Assembly (NCBI GenBank): GCA_910575605.1
Contig: CAJTEW010000022.1
Location: forward strand, 1 to 55,806
DNA length: 55,806 nucleotides
Reading direction: 5' to 3'
Source: Lachnospiraceae bacterium
Lineage (GTDB): Bacteria; Bacillota; Clostridia; Lachnospirales; Lachnospiraceae
Each line of letters opens with the position of its first letter. Positions within the stretch are counted from its first letter, which is position 1. Under the pieces are notes generated by a model. That model was not told the origin of the DNA and did not search any database. It was given only the letters and a program-made list of their open reading frames with translations. Made by a program: the position numbers and the translations under genes. Positions 1 to 7,780 of the stretch are shown one piece after another.

Positions 1-30
1 TTTGAATTCTTCGTTATAGACTTTGGCCAT
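1..30 (-). CDS. Start of an IS3-like transposase OrfA (partial, runs off the window)
   Basis: Only the first ten codons are present, reading MAKVYNEEFK. An AGGAGG site lies just upstream and a promoter lies at 59-88. The pattern M-x-K-x-Y-x-x-E-F-K is typical of the first residues of IS3/IS911-type OrfA transposases, but ten residues are weak evidence. Its position directly in front of a broken recombinase gene fits an insertion sequence that landed there. The identity is an inference. Confidence 0.4.
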   Translation of the reverse strand, partial: MAKVYNEEFK

Positions 31-58
31 GCTGCTGATTCCTCCTTTGTTCATCTTT

Positions 59-88
59 ATTATACCTTATCCAAACCAACTGTTACAA
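59..88 (-). promoter_or_regulatory. Promoter of the IS-like gene at the window start
   Basis: On the minus strand a TTGTAA -35 (83-88) and a perfect TATAAT -10 (59-64) are separated by 18 bp. It points at the start codon at position 30. It lies right at the truncated end of the recombinase fragment, so it probably came in with the insertion. Confidence 0.55.
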
Positions 89-538
89 CTTTAGTATACC
101 AGAACAGTTTAAGTAGCTGTCCACGTTCTCCGCAAGGGAGATAAAGCGGACGCCCATCTGCACAAACAGGTTATCAATCAGACTGCCCGCGTCACTGTAA
201 TTCCGGGCGAACCGGGAAAGGTCTTTCACAATCACGCAGTTGATTTTCCCGCTCATCACATCCCCCAAAAGCCGCTGGAAACTTTCGTGCTCCGTATCGG
301 TTCCCGTGTGCCCATCGTCCACATACTCGGTGTAGCTTTCAAATTCTTCCGCATGGTTGAAGTGAAAATCGTTGAGTATGTCATGCTGATTTTTCACGCT
401 GTTGCTATCGTCAAGCCCACGATTGATTTTCTGTAAATCCTCACGGGAGAGCCGGATATAGCCGCCCATTTTCCAGCGCCGGGCCATATAGGTAGGGGGT
501 AAAATCTGCTGATACCCTCTGTTTTTTTGCCTTGCCAT
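83..538 (-). pseudogene. Serine recombinase fragment (resolvase catalytic domain only)
   Basis: The 151-residue reading frame carries the N-terminal catalytic domain of a large serine recombinase of the transposon/ICE type. The catalytic serine is in the YIRLSRED motif (residues ~27-34), followed by the DDGHTGT segment and the VKDLSRFAR motif. Homology stops near residue 143 (ENVDSY) and an unrelated tail of a few residues runs into a stop. The whole DNA-binding recombinase/zinc-ribbon half, several hundred residues in the family, is missing. The break coincides with the IS-like promoter at 59-88, so an insertion or deletion at about 105-115 probably killed the gene. Confidence 0.8.
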
Positions 539-650
539 TTGTCCTCCTTCCCTATCACATTACAGTTATATTATAACTCCGATTAGAGGTATCAGCAAGG
601 ATGCCGCTGGGCATGAAAAGGGGGCGGCACTGTGAAAAGTACCGCCCCGG

Positions 651-843
651 CTTTGGGACATTTTGTCCCAAAGGTATTAAATTCGCGCCATGCCTTAAAA
701 AGCGCAATTTACATGAGATGCACAAATGGCAAGCAGGGCAAGTGTGGCCACACTTGCCATTTGTGACTGGCCGGGGGCCGTCAAAAATGCTTGTTGGGGA
801 GCCTCCCCAAACCCGGCTCTTTGGGACAAAATGTCCCAAAGAG
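651..843. repeat. Cluster of perfect hairpins in non-coding mobile-element DNA
   Basis: Between the recombinase fragment and the repeat at 965 there is no credible gene; the reading frames here are overlapping and unlike known proteins. The stretch instead holds four strong dyads. At 651-673 ten-base arms CTTTGGGACA/TGTCCCAAAG flank TTT. At 721-765 an outer stem encloses a perfect 22-bp palindrome at 737-758. At 794-810 TTGGGGAG and CTCCCCAA flank one base. At 817-843 twelve-base arms CTCTTTGGGACA/TGTCCCAAAGAG flank AAA. A related dyad recurs at 1991-2013. This density suggests a transfer, replication or regulatory region of a lost element; that is inference. Confidence 0.6.
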
Positions 844-964
844 GTTGGCTGCGTCACCGCCGCTGTCGCGCCGGTTCCTTAAATCAATCTTCAGAAGAAA
901 AACAACAAATAACTACTCCTCCACAAAGGGCTATGGATTGATTTATGATGTAGGGGGCGACAGC

Positions 965-1078
965 ACTTTAGGCTGTCGCTCCTTAGCTGCCCAACTGCAG
1001 AAATAGGCGAGTCTGTCAACAGCGGGCGCAGCCCGTTCATCTTGCCGTTGACTGGCTCGCCTGGTTTTGCTATTCATA
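965..1078 (-). repeat. Structured ~114-bp repeat, copy A
   Basis: This segment is the same length as, and by eye about four-fifths identical to, 3270-3383. It contains a long imperfect inverted repeat: 18-base arms beginning GGCGAG and ending CTCGCC (about 1007-1063) that enclose a smaller GGGC/GCCC stem. On the minus strand it begins exactly at the 3' end of the membrane-protein gene, whose TAG stop lies inside the shared ATAGCAAA. It may act as a terminator or be a mobile 3' tail. Confidence 0.65.
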
Positions 1079-1516
1079 CTTTTTTAATAACTGTTTAAAT
1101 ATTACGATACCTATTACAATTTGAAAAATTAAATAGCCGCCCAGATATAGCACTATTAAGCGTGAATTATCAATGACTTCAAGTTGTCCCAATATGGAGA
1201 AGATGATTATTGAAATACTAACAGTCATAAGCCCGATAGCATACGCATAGCGTCCGGATTTATCTCTTAATTTTGATTTTAATTCATCGTGAAGTTCGAT
1301 TTTTTCATTTTCTATTTTTTCTTGATACCGTTCTTTGTTTTTAGGTGTACTCCAATAGAAATATTTACAAGTCATAACAGTACCAGAACAAATAGCTCCG
1401 GCAGCAAAACCGATAAGCAAACTGTCCAGCACACTATCAGTTAGCAGCGCTACACCCAAAAGAATAATGCCTGTCAAAACAAACAAAATACCCTCTAATA
1501 AATTACCTTTTTTCAT
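1070..1516 (-). CDS. Small multi-spanning membrane protein of an XRE-linked pair
   Basis: The protein has 148 residues if it starts at MKKGNLLEG, which follows a good GAAAGGAG site; a longer reading frame upstream has no ribosome site of its own. Four hydrophobic stretches are visible: two near the N-terminus and two near the C-terminus. A charged cytoplasmic segment rich in Lys and Glu lies between the pairs. The start overlaps the end of the upstream XRE regulator gene, so the two are translationally coupled. XRE plus small membrane protein pairs are common in Firmicutes, but I do not recognise a function. The gene appears intact although its surroundings are decayed. Confidence 0.7.
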   Translation of the reverse strand: MKKGNLLEGILFVLTGIILLGVALLTDSVLDSLLIGFAAGAICSGTVMTCKYFYWSTPKNKERYQEKIENEKIELHDELKSKLRDKSGRYAYAIGLMTVSISIIIFSILGQLEVIDNSRLIVLYLGGYLIFQIVIGIVIFKQLLKKYE

Positions 1517-1718
1517 CTTTGCAACTCCTTTCATGAATAAAAATTTCTTCAATTTGTTTACCAAAAAAATCTGATATTACAAAAGCTAATTCTAAAGATG
1601 GATTATATTTCCCCGTTTCTATTGAACTGACAGTTTGCCTTGAAACTTTAAGTGCTTTTGCAAAATCTTCTTGATTCATGCCTAATCTTTTCCTTAATTC
1701 TTCAACCCTGTTTTCCAA
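1503..1718 (-). CDS. XRE-family transcriptional regulator (YozG-like, HTH only)
   Basis: This 71-residue protein is almost entirely one helix-turn-helix domain of the Cro/CI type. The recognition region NQEDFAKALKVSRQTVSSIE is followed by the usual GKYNPSLELA segment. The start codon is TTG, placed behind a GGAGGTGAT ribosome site. It is the first gene of a two-gene operon with the membrane protein at 1070-1516. The promoter shows two copies of a 23-bp direct repeat, so autoregulation is likely. Small single-domain regulators of this type usually control their own operon. Confidence 0.85.
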   Translation of the reverse strand: MENRVEELRKRLGMNQEDFAKALKVSRQTVSSIETGKYNPSLELAFVISDFFGKQIEEIFIHERSCKDEKR

Positions 1719-1732
1719 ATAATATCACCTCC

Positions 1733-1801
1733 GTTTTGACAAGGTTCCTTTACAATTTCATTATAGTAGCATAGGGCAGTTTTGACAAGGTTCCTTTACA
1801 A
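1733..1801 (-). promoter_or_regulatory. Promoter and direct-repeat operator of the XRE operon
   Basis: On the minus strand TTGTCA (1783-1788) and TATAAT (1760-1765) are spaced by exactly 17 bp. A 23-bp identical direct repeat occurs at 1779-1801, covering the -35, and at 1733-1755, just ahead of the ribosome site. The two copies start 46 bp apart, between four and five helical turns. This is a direct observation; that the XRE protein binds both copies is inference. Confidence 0.75.
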
Positions 1802-1990
1802 AATTTTTAGCTTTTGTGGAACAAATAGGGCGCAGGACATATAAACATACCACCCCCCCTGCTGAACGCGCCCGGAAACCCTTGATACAATCGGGTTTCA
1901 AATGGCTAAATGCTAACAGTCCAGCCGTGGAAAATAAGCGGTTTTACAACGCGTTCAACCCTATGCAAAAATGCGCGGGGACAACGATTG

Positions 1991-2112
1991 CTTTGGGACA
2001 TTTTGTCTCAAAGTCACTACGCGATAATTTTGACTTTGCGGGTAGAATGGCCGGGGTCTGCTGGGGGCCGCCTTGATAACCAAAACAGGGCGGCCCCCAG
2101 TAGGCTCCGGCC
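1991..2112. repeat. Mobile-element hairpins, second cluster
   Basis: Position 1991-2013 is a third copy of the CTTTGGGACA/TGTCYCAAAG dyad, with one mismatch. Position 2049-2112 is a very GC-rich inverted repeat with 24-base arms (21 matching) around a 16-base loop; its inner 12 bases CTGGGGGCCGCC/GGCGGCCCCCAG are perfect. From 1802 to about 2230 I see no gene; the short frames here are not protein-like. The mutM fragment begins at its right edge, so this block is probably the end of the element that truncated mutM. Confidence 0.55.
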
Positions 2113-2195
2113 ATATCGCGCAAAAAAGCCGCCCTATTTTCAAGGACGACTTTCTGCGCAATGTGATAGTTTCAATCTATTTTCTTGTATTTTCG

Positions 2196-2339
2196 TCAAA
2201 AATCTTGCGTTCTCGTGTTCCTAATAAGAGTTAAGCATATGATATCTGTGCGATTTGCAGTAATATCTAAAATCCCCAGGCTCTTTACCTGAGGCTCAAG
2301 GACTCTTTTTATTGTTTCAACTTCGGGCAGTTCGGGCAT
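2196..2339 (-). pseudogene. mutM: 5' fragment of formamidopyrimidine-DNA glycosylase
   Basis: An ATG after a TAAGGAGAG site opens with MPELPEVETIKRVLEP, the diagnostic N-terminus of Fpg/MutM, where the proline after Met is the catalytic residue. Similarity continues to about residue 34 (near position 2237). The frame then enters unrelated mobile-element sequence and stops at codon 48. Full-length MutM has about 270 residues, so the catalytic body and zinc finger are gone. It sits directly behind the radical SAM pseudogene, with which it probably once formed a DNA repair operon. The rest of the gene is not in this window. Confidence 0.85.
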
Positions 2340-2353
2340 TTGCTGTTCTCTCC

Positions 2354-3228
2354 TTATTGTGCCGATTTCTTGATCTGTTCATGATAAAAATAGTTGACAA
2401 TAACAGGCGGTGCATCAAAGGGGCGGCTCATACTGTCATCATTCGTCACATAATCAAGACCGATTTGGGCGGCGTAAGCTTGAATTCCGTGTCAAGCGCT
2501 TCCCAATAACTGCGGTTGCCTCGGTTATAAATATCTTGATACAGAGATAGAAGAGCAGGATATTTCTTTTTGATATAATCCAAAATGACCGCCTTGTAGC
2601 TGCCACGCAGATTTAGATTTTCCAGCCAGATCAGATTTCAATGCTCCTTTGCCTGCTTAATAACTGCCTTAACATTGGTAATGCCGGGAAAAATTGGTAA
2701 GATAAAGCAGGTAGTGCGAATGCCTGCCTGATGAAACGCTTTCATAGCGACAAATCTGCGTTCGATAGATACTGCCTGTTCCATATCGCTTTTAAAAATT
2801 TCGTCAAGCGTGTTAACCGACCACGAAACACGGGCATCGGGAAATGTTTTGATGATGTCTAAATCTTCTAAAATCAAATCGGACTTCGTGGCAATGGAGA
2901 GCTTTGCCCCACTGCCCTGCAGGTCTTCAAGCAGTGCACGGATGCGGCCGTATTTTTCCTCAATCGGCTGATAGGGATCGGTTACTGAGCCGATAAACAA
3001 CTCTTTGCCGTTGTATTTGCTTGGAGTCTTGATTGGCTTCCAGATTTTCACATCCACAAATTTCCCCCATTCTTCGGGGTGGTTTGTAAAACGTTTCATA
3101 AAACAGGCGTAACAATACTTACAGGAATGCTCGCAGCCCGTATAGGGGTTTACTGAAAAATCACATACAGGCAGATTGGATTTTGTTATCACATTTTTTG
3201 CTTCAATTTCTTTTATAATCATTTCCAT
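2354..3228 (-). pseudogene. SplB-like radical SAM protein, inactivated by a nonsense codon and a frameshift
   Basis: The first 196 codons encode a radical SAM domain with the cluster motif CEHSCKYCY and strong similarity to the spore-photoproduct-lyase-like 'DNA repair photolyase' family. A TGA then interrupts at 2638-2640, where the family has Cys. The same frame continues recognisably (LIWLENLNLRG, then DIYNRGNRSYWEAL). Around 2485 one base is missing after GAATTC. In the shifted frame the protein resumes with YVTNDDSMSRPFDAPPVIVN and ends at a TAA (2354-2356). Two independent lesions point to a pseudogene. No clear ribosome site precedes the start. The mutM fragment follows immediately. 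Confidence 0.85.
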
Positions 3229-3269
3229 GTTCGTAACGCTGTAAATCCAGCGTTGCGGCCAACGATTTT

Positions 3270-3383
3270 ACTTTAGGCTGCCGCTCCTTGACTGCCTACT
3301 AGCAAAGACGGGCGGAGCTGTCATACGGCGGGTGAAGCCCGTTCATTTTACCGTCGACTGGCTCGGCTGACTTTGCTATTTAT
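3270..3383 (-). repeat. Structured ~114-bp repeat, copy B
   Basis: This copy matches 965-1078 over its whole length with scattered substitutions, many preserving the inverted repeat. As with copy A, it starts at the 3' end of a leftward gene: the TAG of the decayed permease lies in the shared ATAGCAAA at its right edge. The two copies lie about 2.3 kb apart in the same orientation. Confidence 0.65.
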
Positions 3384-3912
3384 CAATTCTTCGTAACAGC
3401 ATACTACACATAACAGTAGCTAAAACAAAAATTAAGAGTAGTGGCAAAAGTCTTTCAAACTTAAAAATATTTTCTGCCATTAGTTTATATCCTCATGTAT
3501 CTGGAAATAATTTTCCTATTGTTTCAAATACTTTTGGAAGTAGTTCAATCGGAAACATAATTCCAGAAAGCATGATTGACGGTAAAAAAACAATAATAGA
3601 AAACATAGAGGTTTTTGCTTGGTCTTTTACTGCCAGACCGATTATGCTGGCAATACTAAATGATACTGTAGTAAAAATAGCAAGGCTGATAAAGTACATA
3701 CTCGGATTTTCTAGTATTTCAGCATTAAAGATCAGTGGTGCAGCAATATATAAAATAATGCTCATAATGAACAAATGAATATACGCTGAAATATTGGTTA
3801 AGGCAAGACCGAGATATAATGGAACACTATTTGCTTTATAGACCTTTTTTATATCACTGCTATAAATTTCAACAAGAGATGGGGGCAGACCAATTAACGC
3901 TCCCATTGTCAC
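3376..3912 (-). pseudogene. ABC-2 type permease remnant (C-terminal half, in-frame TGA)
   Basis: The frame encodes only the last ~180 residues of an ABC-2 membrane subunit, with four to five hydrophobic segments and the conserved SGIMFPIELLP stretch. It begins at a GTG/ATG that overlaps the end of the ATPase remnant, so the N-terminal part of a normal ~370-residue protein is lacking. A TGA at 3493-3495 sits where relatives usually have Trp (LFPDT-stop-GYKLM). The same frame continues through a last membrane segment to a TAG at 3376-3378. It forms one decayed set with the ATPase and MerR genes. Confidence 0.75.
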
Positions 3913-4596
3913 GCCCCCTTTGCAATTTTTATAAAGTGTTGTTCCAGTGAACCGCGGTCTATCTGAATATCTACTATGATTTCTCCTTTTTCTTTATACT
4001 GCATAAGCAATGCAAATAAAGAGTCTCTAATATTTTCAGATTCATATTTTTCTATACCATTTTCAGTTTGGATTGTGATATTATAATGTTTTCCGATTAT
4101 TTTACCTAACTGTTCGATAGTCCCAATAAAGACAATTTTACCGCCAGAAAGAATAGCAATTCGGTCGCATAAATTTTCCACTTCTGTCATATCGTGGCTT
4201 GCTAATATAATTGTTTTTCCAATTGCTTTTAGCTGTCAGATTTGTTCATGTAAGGATAAACGTCCCTCAACATCAAGTCCTGCGGTTGGTTCATCAAGAA
4301 ATAGAATATCTGGATTTCGTGTTAAATCAAGCGCTAAATGAAGCCGCCGCTTTTGCCCTGTTGATAATTGATAATACTGACTATAATTGAATACCCATGA
4401 TTCCATTTATGGTAATGCTTCCGCTGTCATATTTTCGTAAACCCTCAATACATTCAAGAGATGTGGTTTTTCCTGCACCATTTACGCCGAGTAGAGCAAA
4501 AATTTCTCCTTGTTGTATGCAAAAATCTAAACCATTCAGCACAATGTGCGTTCCATAACTCTTTGTCAAATTGCTAATTTCTATAGCTTCATTCAT
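3909..4596 (-). pseudogene. ABC transporter ATPase remnant with internal deletion and stop
   Basis: The start MNEAIEISNLTKSYG leads to a normal Walker A (GVNGAGKTT) near residue 38. After NGIMGIQL the frame ends. About 45 codons that should include the Q-loop are missing, and the protein resumes in another frame with the signature LSTGQKRRLHLAL and Walker B ILFLDEPTAGLD. A TGA (in the segment HEQI-stop-QLK, about 4238-4240) follows where Arg would be expected. The H-loop (ASHDM) and C-terminal region run on to the stop at 3909. Deletion, frame change and nonsense codon together exclude function. The start overlaps the stop of the MerR remnant upstream. Confidence 0.85.
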
Positions 4597-5153
4597 TCTG
4601 TTTCCTTCTTAAATGGGGCAACGCCTAAATGTGAAAAATAGAATTCCAATGCCTGCCCAATATATATATTGGCAATTTCCTGCTTTTCTTTCCATTCATG
4701 GTCTGTATTTTGAAATTGCCCTAATTCAATAAGTTTGGGAAGCATACTCATATCTCCACCCGTAAAATCTGTTATCATATCCCAGTAGGCTTTTGCAAAA
4801 GTTTGTCCCTCATCACTGTCTGCGGAAACACCTGGATTTTGAAGCCTTAGTGCTTCGTCTTGAAGCTGCATAAAAGTGTTCAAAAAAGCCATTCCACTGT
4901 CTTTATCAAAACGACTACGAATATGGTCAAGCGTTTGGCCATCAAAATGTTTAATCAGCCAATAGAAATCGTTCTTCATCTGCAAATTAACAATAATATC
5001 AGCATATTTTTTGAAATCAACTGATTGCATTTGAAGGACTTCTTCCCGCAACACTTCTAATTCCCTCAACGATTCAGACAGACTTTCTATTTTCCGTTTG
5101 ACAGCGGCTGTCTGCTCCACTAGAACATCAGTAATTTCATCTGGTGTAGCTTC
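4593..5153 (-). pseudogene. MerR-family regulator remnant lacking the DNA-binding domain
   Basis: From EATPDEITDVLVEQ onward this resembles the coiled-coil and effector part of a MerR-type regulator, with a conserved block HIRSRFDKDSG and a later GDMSMLPKLIE block. The N-terminal winged helix that should precede it is absent. Upstream the frame meets a TAA and unrelated sequence, so there is no proper start (the first Met-like codon, GTG at 5120, is inside the coiled coil). Its stop overlaps the ATPase start as TGA-ATG. This suggests the original order was regulator, ATPase, permease. Confidence 0.7.
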
Positions 5154-5159
5154 GAAAAA

Positions 5160-5411
5160 TTATTCTGCAGTTCGTGCTTCAAGCGGGAGCTGTCCGCCAT
5201 TATATGTATGGGGACGGATATGATATACCATACAAATACATATCTGCTTAACCACACCTTGTTTTTGTCCCTCTACTCCAGAATCCTGCTTTAGAAGGTT
5301 GACAAAAGTTTTATTTTTTGCTCTCCTTACACACCCAGGCTTTTTACGCATGACAATGGCATGTAAGGATACATCTTTATCTCTACTGCATTTTCCGTAC
5401 ACCCTGTCCAC
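5160..5411 (-). CDS. Doubtful 83-residue reading frame at the decayed-region boundary
   Basis: The frame reads from MDRVYGKCSR to LEARTAE and is rich in Lys, Arg, Cys and Val. I do not recognise it, and no good ribosome site precedes it. It is in the same frame as the MerR remnant, separated by one TAA, but does not look like a MerR N-terminus. It may be a fragment of another lost gene or simply an open stretch. I list it only because nothing else explains 5160-5411. Confidence 0.15.
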   Translation of the reverse strand: MDRVYGKCSRDKDVSLHAIVMRKKPGCVRRAKNKTFVNLLKQDSGVEGQKQGVVKQICICMVYHIRPHTYNGGQLPLEARTAE

Positions 5412-5425
5412 CCATAATGCCCGCT

Positions 5426-6757
5426 TTAATAGCCATACCTCTTCCTATATTTTAAGAACATAAAAACGGACAATGCAAGCGCCATCAATTCCGCCGCAGG
5501 AGTTGCCAGCCAGATTCCATTCACCCCTAAAATAAGCGGTAGCACAATCATCGTGATCAGCATAAACACAAACGACCTTGAAAATGCCAGAATAGCCGAA
5601 ACTACTCCGTTGGATAATGCGGTAAACATCCCACTGGCAAAAATATTAAAACCGATAAACAGAAGCGCTATGGTACATATCCTGTTTCCAGTCACTGCCA
5701 GATCGTACACTGGATTGCCTGGACGGGCAAAAACGGAAACCAATGGCCTTGTCAAAAGAAAGGAAGCCGCAACCGTCACAAGGGAAATCCCTGCGATCAC
5801 TCTCATGCTGACTGCAGCCAGCTTCTTAAGCTTTTCATGGTTCTGTTCTCCATAATAATAACTGAGCATCGGAGCCACGCCATAAGAATATCCTGTATAA
5901 AGGGAGCTTGCAAACATCAGCACATACATGATAATGGTGACCGCAGCAACCCCGTCCTCACCCACGTAATAAAGCATCGTCCAGTTGAACATCATCGTAA
6001 TGATCCCGGTAACGAGTGCAGTAGCCATCTCTGAACACCCATTTGCAGCCGCATTTGCAAGAACCTTAAACCGAAATGCCGGTTTTTTGAAATGCAGAAG
6101 GCTCTTTTTCTGACTGAACATAAACAGCCCCACAACCGCCGTCACAGAATAGCCAAGCCCCGTTGCAATTGCAGCGCCGCTGATCCCCATACCAAACTCG
6201 GCGATAAACACATAATCAAGCGCCATGTTCAGGACGCCGCCTGTCACAGAACAGATAAGGGAAAGGTTCGCCTTTTCGCTGGCAATCATGTAAAGTGTGA
6301 AATTATTCATCAAAAGGATGGGCACAGTAAACACTAGATACCGGCTTAAATATTCCACGCAATACCCTTTTACATCTACAGAAAGGTTCATGCCTGCAAA
6401 AATATGGTCCATTGCCAGGTACCCAACTGTACACATGATAATCCCTACAATGACATTCACCAAAATCAGAAAAGTGAAATCCTCCTTCGCTTCCTCGCAC
6501 TTTTGTTCTCCCATCTTTTTCATGATGACTGCACTTCCCCCGGTCGCAAGCATGGTGGATATTGCTGTAACAAGCTGGATGATGGGCGCTGTCAGGTTGA
6601 TGGCAGAAAGCGCATTCGTTCCAATCAGGTTCGATACAAACAGCCCGTCAACCATCGTATAGAAAGACATAAATACCGTCATTGCAATCGTTGGCACAGC
6701 AAATTTCAGGATATTTTTCAGTGTTACAGGCTTTTTATATACATTTGAGTTTTCCAT
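5426..6757 (-). CDS. MATE-family multidrug/cation efflux transporter
   Basis: The product (443 residues from MENSNVYKKP, chosen because GGAGG lies just upstream) has about twelve hydrophobic segments. It carries the typical MATE opening AVPTIAMTVFMSFYTMVDGLFVS and a second matching half, as expected for a Na+- or H+-coupled antiporter of the MatE fold in the cytoplasmic membrane. Length is normal for the family. It is transcribed away from the MerR gene at 6864, and the intergenic region has a MerR-type promoter reading into this gene. Induction by a toxic compound sensed by that regulator is likely. The substrate cannot be told. Confidence 0.9.
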   Translation of the reverse strand: MENSNVYKKPVTLKNILKFAVPTIAMTVFMSFYTMVDGLFVSNLIGTNALSAINLTAPIIQLVTAISTMLATGGSAVIMKKMGEQKCEEAKEDFTFLILVNVIVGIIMCTVGYLAMDHIFAGMNLSVDVKGYCVEYLSRYLVFTVPILLMNNFTLYMIASEKANLSLICSVTGGVLNMALDYVFIAEFGMGISGAAIATGLGYSVTAVVGLFMFSQKKSLLHFKKPAFRFKVLANAAANGCSEMATALVTGIITMMFNWTMLYYVGEDGVAAVTIIMYVLMFASSLYTGYSYGVAPMLSYYYGEQNHEKLKKLAAVSMRVIAGISLVTVAASFLLTRPLVSVFARPGNPVYDLAVTGNRICTIALLFIGFNIFASGMFTALSNGVVSAILAFSRSFVFMLITMIVLPLILGVNGIWLATPAAELMALALSVFMFLKYRKRYGY

Positions 6758-6801
6758 AAATTTTTCCTCCGTTTTCCTTGTATTTGTTTCCTGCATATGA
6801 T

Positions 6802-6832
6802 AGCATAAACCATACAGTAACTGTACGGTCAA
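6802..6832 (-). promoter_or_regulatory. MerR-type promoter/operator of the MATE gene
   Basis: On the minus strand TTGACC (6827-6832) and TATGCT (6802-6807) are separated by 19 bp, the overlong spacer typical of MerR-activated promoters. The spacer holds a 21-bp near-perfect dyad at 6809-6829 centred on TACAGT-A-ACTGTA with ACC/GGT ends. The MerR protein would bind here and untwist the DNA on activation, by analogy with BmrR and MerR. Confidence 0.85.
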
Positions 6833-6863
6833 TACAATTTTTAAATTATTTTATGAGGTGACC

Positions 6864-7682
6864 ATGAACAAGAACGACAAACTTCTCACAATCGGCCAGT
6901 TCGCAGCCATGCATGGCATCAACAAAAAGACTCTTATGTGGTATGACGAGATCGGGCTGTTCAAACCGGCTATCATAAACCCTGAAAACGGATACCGCTG
7001 CTATAATTACCACCAAAGCCCTGTTCTCGAAACTATCCTGCTGCTGCGGGAACTGGATATGTCCATCCATAAAATACAGGATTTCATGAAAAACCGGTCC
7101 GCCAGCGGCTTAAAATCCCTTTTGGAAGAAAAGATCGCAGACCTTGACATGCAGATCACCCACTTGCAGGCAGTCCGGACAACTTTATGCACGCATTACC
7201 AGAATATGGACACCCTTCTGACCATAGATTTATCCGAGATCAGCATTGTCGAAAAAGAGGAACGCTGTCTAGTCACTGTGGACATAGACCAGAATACCTC
7301 CTTTGAACAGGCAGTGGAACTGATTACTGCAGAGACCGAAAAATACCGTCTTGGCCGTCTCCATGAGGCATACTATGGCTCCATGATCTCCGTTGCCGAC
7401 CTGCAAAACGGCAGCTTTGATAATTATTCCAGACTTTTTATTGAGATCCCATTTCTACCATACCAGACTGGGCTGCACGTCATGCCAAAGGGCAGATACC
7501 TGCGAGCCTTCCATAAAGGGGAATGGAGCAGTATCCCGAAACGATATCAGGAAATCCTCGGCTATGCCAGGGAACATCATCTGGCCCTTCACGGATTTTC
7601 TTATGAAACGGGCATCAACGAAAATGTCATTGACCGGATTGAGGATTACATTGTACAGATTGAAATCCCTGTTTCCGGATAA
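6864..7682 (+). CDS. MerR-family regulator with GyrI-like effector domain (BmrR type)
   Basis: The ~272-residue protein has an N-terminal winged helix (LLTIGQFAAMHGINKKTLMW, then YDEIGLFKP), a dimerisation coiled coil at ~75-120, and a C-terminal GyrI-like ligand-binding domain at ~135-270. This is the arrangement of BmrR-type drug sensors. The ATG at 6864 is preferred over an in-frame GTG at 6858 because GAGG is correctly spaced for it. It is divergent from the MATE pump, whose promoter carries the expected operator, so it probably activates that pump when it binds drug. Confidence 0.88.
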   Translation: MNKNDKLLTIGQFAAMHGINKKTLMWYDEIGLFKPAIINPENGYRCYNYHQSPVLETILLLRELDMSIHKIQDFMKNRSASGLKSLLEEKIADLDMQITHLQAVRTTLCTHYQNMDTLLTIDLSEISIVEKEERCLVTVDIDQNTSFEQAVELITAETEKYRLGRLHEAYYGSMISVADLQNGSFDNYSRLFIEIPFLPYQTGLHVMPKGRYLRAFHKGEWSSIPKRYQEILGYAREHHLALHGFSYETGINENVIDRIEDYIVQIEIPVSG

Positions 7683-7780
7683 GCAGGAGCATCTTACAGC
7701 AGGGGTTCTTCCGCCTGATCCCGGCCTGGATTTGTTACCTTATCTGAAAAGATATTTAAAAATAATTTCAGACAGCAAAA

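Noticed and set aside
555-1006. Overlapping reading frames of 60-100 codons between the recombinase fragment and repeat copy A
   Set aside because: They overlap on both strands, run through perfect hairpins, lack ribosome sites and resemble no protein family.
2638-4240. Recoding of in-frame TGA codons (selenocysteine or Trp) in the radical SAM, permease and ATPase genes
   Set aside because: The TGAs replace different residues (Cys, Trp, Arg by family comparison), the same genes carry a frameshift, an internal deletion or a lost terminus, and TGA is an ordinary stop in intact neighbours such as the ABC permease at 12465. Decay is the simpler explanation.
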